From Paulinella micropora (taxonomy: Eukaryota; Cercozoa; Imbricatea; Euglyphida; Paulinellidae): a DNA stretch of 64,000 nt. Each line of letters opens with the position of its first letter. The first letter of the stretch is position 1. Under the pieces are notes generated by a model that was not told the DNA's origin, did not search any database, and saw nothing but the letters and a program-made list of their open reading frames with translations. The stretch is taken from the NCBI GenBank assembly GCA_019918135.1, contig WBZZ01001447.1, positions 114,501-178,500 of the forward strand. Reading direction: 5' to 3'. Of the stretch, positions 57,450 to 64,000 are shown piece after piece. A program made the position numbers and the translations under genes.

Positions 57450-59921
57450 TCATCTCCTCCTCTGCCTCCCGCAGTTCCCTGTGCTAAAGCCTCCTCGATT
57501 CAGCATGAGGGGCTGCCGGGCTTGCGCCTCATCGATAAACTTAAACAGTGCCTCACGAGAGCTCGCAAACGTTGGGCAATGCAGCAGGAAGTGACGTAAC
57601 GACTCGTTAACCTCAGTGCCACACAAGGCGAAACAGCTTGAGCAGTCCGGCGAGCATGAGCCAAATTTGGATCGGTAGAGGCGAAGGCGATTGTTGCAGC
57701 TCAATAATCGCCTTCTGATAAGGTTGTGACTTCCCCCCTCCAGCGCCCGCCAACGTGGGAAAGCAGAGCGGGAAGACATCTGGCTAAGCAGCACCCTAAG
57801 CCCATCAGAGGGCTTAGCCTGCCGCTCCCAGCCAGCTACTTCCTGCCGGACAGACCATTGCTTTACCACCTCGTTCCAGTTCGCCAGAGCGGCCCGCCAG
57901 TCCTTATCATCTACCGTGCCATCTTCGTTCACGACCCGCTTGAGCGCATCCAAGCCCTCCCGCAGCCTGTGATCTGCTAAGATCAAATTTTCCGTATCTT
58001 CCTTCCATTTGCACCGACCCGTGTTGTAAAGCCTGCGTGTTAGCGCTGTGTTGCCCAGTAACTCGATGCGCCCTAGGAACCGAAGCCGGGCCGCCTTGGC
58101 AAGGATGCTAAAACTCGGCGTGCGGCCTAAACCCCTGGTGATGCAGCCGCTTGTGCGCGTACCAACACCCAAGATGACCCGCAGGGGCGCTACCAACGCG
58201 CCCTCCAGCTTACTCAGCTTGTTGGCGCCCGGCAGATCCCAAAAAGCCGATGCGTAAAGCAACTTTGCGCCAACCATTTGCTGCCAATTCATCAGCCGAA
58301 GACGCGCTGGAACTTCATGGGCAATCCAGAGGGGGTAGCAGGCAGCCGTTCCCGCTACAGTGATTTCCGCCGCCCGCTTCGCTTGCGGTTTATCGGAGAG
58401 GGTGTCCGTGAGCAGAACTCCCAGGTATTTGTAGTGGTCGGTGACGTTGAGAACCTTGCCCCGGAACCTCACGCATGGGGGCGACTTTTTTGACTTGGCG
58501 TGCCCGTATATCGGCATGACTTCCGTCTTGCCCGGTTTCAGGTTGATTTCAAGCCGATAGTCCTCCACGAATGTCGCCACGACATTTACAATCTGTTGAA
58601 GCTCCGTGACACTATGCGCAATTACCGCAACGTCGTCGGCGTAAAGCAGGGTCCGTATGTCTTCGATGCGGTTGAGGTCCTCGATCTCCAACTCTTTCGC
58701 GATTCGGACCGTTAGCTCATCCATGAAGACGTTGAACAGCGACGGTGACAACGGCGACCCTTGCTGAACTCCCATCTCTTCCAGCACTTCACCAGTGAGT
58801 TCGCCATCGACTAGCACTCGCGATGACGTTCTTCGGTAAAAACGCCGCAGAATGCGATAGAACTTGCCCTGTACCCCCATCTGGGTCAGCCTCTGAAACA
58901 ACCCGGCCCGCCAAACCGTAGGGAATGCCTTTCTCAGATCCACGAACAAAACGAAAGAACGGAGGCCAGCTTGTTGTCTAAGGCGCAGACGCTCCTTAAG
59001 GACAAAAATCTGGTCCCCCGTACTACGTTTTGGCCGGAACCCACCCTGCTCTGGGCGAAGCCTGCCCGGCTGATCGATGAAAGCCGTAAGCCTCGCCGCC
59101 ATAAGGGACAGATACATCTTACCCAGACAGCTCAGAATCGCGATGTCTCTCCAATTTTCCGGATCGGTTGGGTCGCCTCCTTTTGGGATGTTGACGATAA
59201 TCGCTTTGCCCCAGTCGCTGGGGGTGTATTCGCACGATTTCAACCAGTTGAAGAAGCGCACCAGAAAGCTCACAATCCGCGTGCCTCCGTACTTGAGCAT
59301 CTCGTTCTTGATCTTATCCGGTGAGCACGCTTTGTGATTCTGGAGATTTTCCTGGCAGAGCTCCACTTCCTTCTCGGTGTAATCATAGTCCAGCGGGCCC
59401 GTCTCAGTCCGGATCTCCTCGGCTTGCGCCATGGCCTCGAATTGGTCGCGCAGGTTGTCGTTATACTGGAAGGTTTCGCGGGCCTTCCGCTCGGGCTCAA
59501 TCCGCGCTGCTTCCTCATCAGAACCGACTTCCTCTACACATGCATCCTCCAAAAACTGGTTTTCTTTGGGGACCACCATACGTCGGCGGTATTCTTCCCA
59601 TTTTTGTAGTTTTTCCCGGAGTGTGCATGCCAGAGTGCCATCGGGCTTCCGAACAGGAGCAGAAGCGTTCGACCGCCGAACCCCGCCCAAACGCTTTGAC
59701 AGCTTCCAGTACGTGGCCATGGTAGCGCTCCTGAAGTTGGCAGCGGTGTCATTCTGGACCCGCTTCCACGCTTGCTCCTTCTTCTCCTTGCATAACCTTC
59801 TGACCGCCTTCCTCGCTTCTTTATATCTTTGCCAGGCCTCTCGGTTGGCCTCATTCCTTCGCCAGAGGCCGTATGCCTCTCTCCGTCGCGCAATCGCTTC
59901 CCTAAGACTCTCATCAACCAT
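57450..59921 (-). pseudogene. LINE reverse transcriptase region
   Basis: An 823-codon open stretch. RT landmarks: KACSPDKIKNEML, WGKAIIVNIPKGGD, EQGGFRPKRSTGDQIF, SFVLFVDLRKAFPTV, GVQQGSPLSPSLFNVFMDEL and the catalytic LLYADDVAVIA. A Cys/His cluster near the end (CSPDCSSCFALCGTEVNES, then HFLLHC) is typical for non-LTR RTs. No RNase H is seen. Upstream the linker frame (about 59930-60277) differs by one base, at the point where FTNAWL changes to VDESLREAI. A further frame change near 57490 leads into the C-terminal piece 56981-57433 (LGVLFIPVPEEVEEEL). Confidence 0.88.
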
Positions 59922-60277
59922 GCATTAGTAAACCCTGGCCTAATCACCCGAACTCCCAAGACCTTCACGGCTGCGCCCGTGAAAGCTCGGACCACTAAGC
60001 TAGCGACCCTATCTACCTCCTGCTGAAGCTCATCCGGGTCCTCCACTGCTGATAGATCTGGGAGGCCATCTGGCAACAGCCCCGATATACCAGCTGCAAA
60101 GGTCTCGTCGTACTTCAACCTAAGCTTAGACAGCTCACTCTCCTTACCCTCAACTACCCTGCCTATCAAGCGCTCTGCCTTGAATGCTTTGTACCTCTTT
60201 ACCTGCCTTTTGGGGGGTGGCTGTCCCCCCCAGACCAGTTCCGCCCACACAGCTTTGTGGTCGGTATCAAGGTCTAC

Positions 60278-61036
60278 CTAGTCGACGCCGAAGCTCGCCT
60301 CCTCCGCCAGCTCGGAAGAGACGCAGATGTAATCCAGCAGATGCCTTCGTCCACCTACATTTTCCTGCCTAGACCACCAATATTTGTCCCCCCGTGGTTG
60401 CGAAAACCCACTGAGATTGCGCAACCCCGTGGCAACAAGCATCGCAGCCAGCAACTCACCATTCTCACTCCTAACCCCTCTACCCCTCTCATCTATCTCG
60501 CCAAAGAGGCCCACCACTCCCTCGTCCCGCGCTATTCTGGCGGGCCCCAGCTTAGCATTAGCATCACCAACCGTAACCACATGACCTTTGGTGGCGAAGT
60601 AGGAGACGGCCGCCTGCCACGCCTCATAGGCTGCAATAGATTCCTCTCGTTGATTTTCTTGGGGGAAGTAGCCGTTGCCGACGAACACATCCGACGCCGT
60701 CGCGCTCCCAGACGACAGCCTCACCCACAATTGCTGTGGGTGTGGAACAGGCGCCTGTACAATGGTAGCGCACGGTGCCAGATAGTTGGCCACCAACGTC
60801 AAGACTCCCCCCAAGAGACGCGAGCCCGCACCAGTTGCAGCCGCTTTGCCGAGGACTGCGAAGCCGTCGACTTGGAGCTTCTCCACCTTCTGCGACGATA
60901 GGTTGTGCTCCTGGACTCCGACGATCACCCAGCCTCGCTCCTTGTAGTGCTCCGGCCATTCCCCAAAGCCTGGGCTATCCGCACCCACTTTGCCTTGCCA
61001 ATTATGTGAGGCCACCCTCAGTGGGAAGCCTTTCAC
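60278..61036 (-). pseudogene. LINE endonuclease domain (APE-type)
   Basis: Landmarks in order: RVASHNWQGK (metal-site Asn), VGVQEHN (catalytic Glu), then GNGYFPQ, VVTVGDANAKLG (catalytic Asp/Asn), and HLLDYICVS near the end. Sixteen codons after an in-frame TAG at 60278-60280 the same frame continues with TDHKAVWAELVW, the expected SDH-type active-site motif. So the stop is a lesion within the original reading frame. The enzyme nicks target DNA for target-primed reverse transcription. Confidence 0.88.
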
Positions 61037-61560
61037 AAATTGGGAAGAACGAAGCTGGTGCCGATGCCTGCGCTTCTATCGAGGTAGGTGTCGTGGCAAA
61101 CCACCCTGCGTCCGATAAACGCTGCAAATGAGTCATCTACCGAGAGCACAGAGTGACAGGCCCGTGCACGTGTACCCACCACCCCATAACCCTCCGCCAG
61201 AGCAACCCCATGGCATCCGCAGGATGAGCACGAAGAGTGCTGAGAGAGAGGGTGAGCCAGGAGCCCCGCTCCGGTCCGTCGTTACTTTGGTCATTTAGTC
61301 GTTTCAAGGCTTGTGGTAAGGTGTAGGGCCTCTCGCCTTCGTACAAACTCCGACCGACAGTAGTTTGGTTGACCATCCTTCGCGGTGACCCTCTGAACAC
61401 AACCCCCTCCCCCAGTGCCCACCCCTTGTGATTCCAGAGGCCACCCCGAGCCAAGAGCCATGAGTATGATGAGCAACTCACATGAGTTACTCTCAGTAAT
61501 TGGGACCCGTCTCATAAATCAATGGAACGCTTGTCGTGCGCCCCTCATAGGCTCAGCCCG
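61037..61560 (-). promoter_or_regulatory. LINE 5' untranslated/promoter unit
   Basis: GC-rich non-coding sequence upstream of the endonuclease. Its part 61085-61560 recurs, diverged, at 62217-62700. Short open frames here are not supported. Internal promoter activity is inferred from position and duplication. Confidence 0.55.
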
Positions 61561-61620
61561 CCCATGTGAAAGCTAGGCCTCGCCCAAAGCAAAGCAAACC
61601 AAAGCAACAAAAGAAAAAAC

Positions 61621-61651
<31 letters not shown>

Positions 61652-61652
61652 A

Positions 61653-61708
<56 letters not shown>

Positions 61709-62216
61709 GCCGCCGTGGCTCGCCCGCAATCCAGCTGGGTGCACCTCGTCACAACCACTCATCGGCGTGAGCTCATAGCTGTGTGCGACATAGGTACAAG
61801 AGCAAGAGGAGAAACAGTGTGCCAGCGTGGATGTGTGGGTGAGGCAGTGCGGTGAGGCAAAGCAGCGATGCCAGTCGAATCCCTGGAGACGGAACCTAGC
61901 ATCAAAAACATCGTATAAGTCTACCCCAGGCCTCCATCCACCGAGTGGTGAGCTCGATAAAAGAAGACCCGAGTGGGGTTATTTAAAGCTCAACCCTTAA
62001 AAAAGCATAAACATGTACGCCGCCAGGAACCCAGCAACAATAACATAGCAGCCAGGAACCCAACAACAATAACATAGCAGCCAGGAACCCAACAACAATA
62101 ACATAGCAGCCAGGAACCCAACAACAATAACATAGCTTCCGTAACCAGCCTTCAGGAACCCGCCTCAGTTACCCGCCCCCGTAACCAGGCCAGAGACGTG
62201 ACGTACTATGCATCAT
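61561..62216. repeat. spacer with poly-A/GA tract and 29-bp minisatellite
   Basis: 61614-61704 is an A-run with few G followed by about 22 GA units. 62017-62134 holds four copies of a 29-bp unit (CAGCCAGGAACCCAACAACA...TAACATAG). No gene. The Ser/Leu/Phe or Arg/Glu frames across the GA tract are artefacts. Confidence 0.85.
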
Positions 62217-62700
62217 TGAGGTGTCGTGGCAAGCCACCCTGCGTCCGATAGAAGCTACAAAAGAGTCATCTACCGAGAACACTAAGTGACAGGCCCGGTC
62301 ACATGCACCCAACACGTCCCGACCCTCCGCCAGAGCATCCACATGGCATCCGCAAAGTGAGCACGAGGGGTTCTGGGAGAGAGGGTGAGTCAGGAGCCCC
62401 GCGTCCAGGCAGTCGCTACTGTGGCAGTTGAGTGATTTCAAGGCTTGTGGAAATGTGTGGGGCCTGTCGCCTTCATACCCACTCATACCGACAGTAGTTT
62501 AGTTAACCAACCTGTCCAGTGACCCACTGAGCCCGACCCCCTCCCTCAGATAACCCCCACCCCCCGCACTCACCCCGAGTGATACCAGAGGCCACCCCGA
62601 GCCAAGAGCCGTGAGCGTGGTGAGAGAGCTTCTCTCAGTAAAAGTTCCCGTCTCATGAATCAGTGGAGCACTGATTATGTACCCCTCATAACAAGCCGCC
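62217..62700 (-). repeat. second, diverged copy of the LINE 5' unit
   Basis: Matches 61085-61560 over nearly its whole length with roughly 75-80% identity by eye. Shared anchors include CGTGGCAA(A/G)CCACCCTGCGT, TCATCTACCGAGA, TTTCAAGGCTTGTGG and AGAGGCCACCCCGAGCCAAG. It is either a tandem promoter monomer or the head of a second, older LINE copy. Confidence 0.75.
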
Positions 62701-62757
62701 AACGGCCCCAACCCCGCCGTGTGGCGGTGACACCCAACCATGTATTGGTGCCCCCCA

Positions 62758-62802
<45 letters not shown>

Positions 62803-62803
<1 letters not shown>

Positions 62804-62940
62804 GTGCTTCTCTGTCAATGGCTGATGCATTTCTGCACATGCGCCTCCATCGTCTCACCCGTGAGGGGAGTACGAAGAATTGACGATAGGCTCTAATGAC
62901 ACCCCCGCAAGGGCAGTTCCAACACTTCCAGACGGACCGG
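62803..62940 (-). mobile_element. tRNA-derived SINE, copy d, 5'-truncated
   Basis: Only the 3' body (up to CCAGACGGACCGG) is present, and it joins directly to the (AAT)n tail of copy e. Left tail (AAT)n at 62759-62802. Confidence 0.85.
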
Positions 62941-62967
62941 AATAATAATAATAATAATAATAATAAT

Positions 62968-63236
62968 AGTGCTTCTCTGTCAATGGCTGATGCATTTCTG
63001 CACATGCGCCTCCATCGTCTCACCCGTGAGGGGAGTACGAAGAATTGACGATAAGCTCTAATGACACCCCCGCAAAGGCAGTTCCAACACTTCCAGACGG
63101 ACCGGTATGTTCAATGAAAATACTGGTCCAGACGGACCGGTATGTTCAATGAAAATACTGGTGGCACCGACGGGAATCGAACTGGCGACAGGGCCCAGAT
63201 GGTAGAACTTGACCACTGGGCTATCACGGTGTCCAC
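62968..63236 (-). mobile_element. tRNA-derived SINE, full-length copy e
   Basis: Complete head with box A (TAGCCCAGTGG) and box B (AGTTCGATTCC), body with the 35-bp duplication, tail (AAT)n at 62941-62967. It starts next to the (AAT)n at 63237-63290. Confidence 0.85.
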
Positions 63237-63290
<54 letters not shown>

Positions 63291-63293
<3 letters not shown>

Positions 63294-63668
63294 ATATCTG
63301 AGGCGTACTGATGCAGCTAATGGCATATCCTCAACGGACATAAGCCTCCAATACCCTTGTTCGAGGTCCTCCACCCCCCCGTGTCAGTCTCTCGCCTGAT
63401 GATCGGGGCCACCGATGGAGCTCCTGAGGGCAAGACTGCACTAAGCCGAGGTTATTCCGCAGTCCCAGCAACCTCTTGCAAGACGTCACCGAATGTACAA
63501 GTGCATACACCAAGCGCGGTTGCTAGAGCTGCCTCGAAACCCCACCCATAACAATCTGGTGTCTGCTGGGTCCTGGGCTATCAACCAGCATATGCGGAGT
63601 TACCCTCCTCCCCAGCATCTACCACCAAAGGGTTATGAGTCACAGTTTAACGCCTTGAGGCCATTGGG

Positions 63669-63672
<4 letters not shown>
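63291..63672 (-). mobile_element. second SINE-like family or LINE 3' fragment
   Basis: A 380-bp non-coding unit bounded by (AAT)n on both sides. The minus strand begins TCAGCCCAATGGCCTCAAGG, with a box A-like CAGCCCAATGG but no convincing box B. It ends ATTGGAGGCTTATGTCCGTT...CTCAGATATAGT followed by (ATT)n. The 3' end follows the same pattern as the SINE and LINE ends (ATTGGAGGC.TATGTCC), so it belongs to the same retrotransposition system. Confidence 0.6.
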
Positions 63673-63725
<53 letters not shown>

Positions 63726-63726
<1 letters not shown>

Positions 63727-63774
63727 GTGCTTCTCTGTCAATGGCTGATGCATTTCTGCACATGCGCCTCCATC
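63726..63774 (-). mobile_element. tRNA-derived SINE, copy f, 49-bp 3' stub
   Basis: Only the last 49 bases of the SINE (GATGGAGGCGCATGTGCAGA...GAAGCACT on the minus strand) plus an (ATT)n tail at 63674-63725. It abuts the (AAT)n tail of copy g. Confidence 0.85.
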
Positions 63775-63834
<60 letters not shown>

Positions 63835-63835
<1 letters not shown>

Positions 63836-64000
63836 GTGCTTCTCTGTCAATGGCTGATGCAAATCTGCACATGCGCCTCCATCGTCTCACACGTGAGGGG
63901 AGTACGAAGAATTGACGATAGGCTCTAATGACACCCCCGCAAAGGCAGTTCCAACACTTCCAGACGGACAGGTATGTTCAATGAAAATACTGGTGGCACC
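63835..64000 (-). mobile_element. tRNA-derived SINE, copy g, runs off the window
   Basis: Body from the tail (63777-63834) through GACGGACAGGTATGTTCAAT up to the first bases of the box B side. The head lies beyond 64000. Confidence 0.85.

Larger units (their letters stand above)
56953..61560 (-). mobile_element. LINE (non-LTR retrotransposon) with APE-type endonuclease and RT
   Basis: Reads on the minus strand: about 520 bp of 5' untranslated sequence (61560-61037), endonuclease (61036-60278), linker, RT (59921-57450), C-terminal segment, 3' end ATGGAGGCACATGTCCGACA...AAGTCTATTGTTATTG and an ATT/GTT tail. One recognisable protein-coding unit; no ORF1-type gene is seen upstream. At least one in-frame stop and two frame changes make this copy non-functional. 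Clade not assigned. Confidence 0.88.

Noticed and set aside
57077-60900. Plus-strand frames opposite the LINE
   Set aside because: They are shadows of a long minus-strand RT and endonuclease with clear catalytic motifs.
61553-61778. Ser/Leu/Phe and Arg/Glu repeat proteins
   Set aside because: Translation of the A-run and (GA)n tract.

Overview
This is a nuclear segment from an intron-bearing eukaryote, probably a microalga or related protist. Two host housekeeping genes have short GT-AG introns. The ADP/ATP carrier reads RRRLQM where animal and plant carriers read RRRMMM, and I associate that form, from memory, with stramenopile-like lineages. The lineage call is an inference. I saw no prokaryotic operon, CRISPR array, rRNA or free tRNA gene.

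Layout. 1-8673 holds the host genes: a divergent pair made of a mitochondrial ADP/ATP translocase (minus, 949-2124, 3 exons) and a cytosolic-type seryl-tRNA synthetase (plus, 3942-7560, 12 exons). They are separated and flanked by microsatellites. Everything from 8674 to 64000 is repeat-derived. 8674-17708 is an old Copia element (Copia-1). 18977-21448 is a short LTR element without recognisable pol (minus strand). 22489-23777 is a compact GC-rich cluster of three small unrecognised ORFs. From about 23778 to 55338 lies a Ty3/Gypsy-type element split by two later Copia insertions, Copia-2 (24419-40934) and Copia-3 (46539-53174). Copia-2 is itself split by a 7.6-kb DNA transposon (30412-37987). 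From 55339 on there are SINEs, a LINE with an APE endonuclease (minus, about 56953-61560) and long (AAT)n tails.

The most interesting object is the DNA transposon. It has 27-bp terminal inverted repeats. A two-exon transposase gene (about 950 aa; DDE-like core, duplicated SAP-like module, C-terminal zinc ribbon) runs divergently from a multi-exon gene for a basic protein with repeated HGxGCxCxxC clusters. I cannot place it in a superfamily by eye.

How the pieces relate. The insertion order is readable: Ty3 element first, Copia-2 and Copia-3 into it, then the DNA transposon into the RT region of Copia-2. LTR divergence counted by eye is about 5% for Copia-1, about 3% for Copia-3 and under 2% for Copia-2. 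All four LTR elements with a visible primer-binding site carry a GGTTATxGAGCC-like sequence next to the 5' LTR, as expected for priming by the anticodon half of initiator tRNA-Met. The SINEs have a tRNA-like head, and their 3' end resembles the 3' end of the neighbouring LINE, which suggests that LINE-type machinery mobilises them. LTR elements and the virus-like cluster are described only as fossils.
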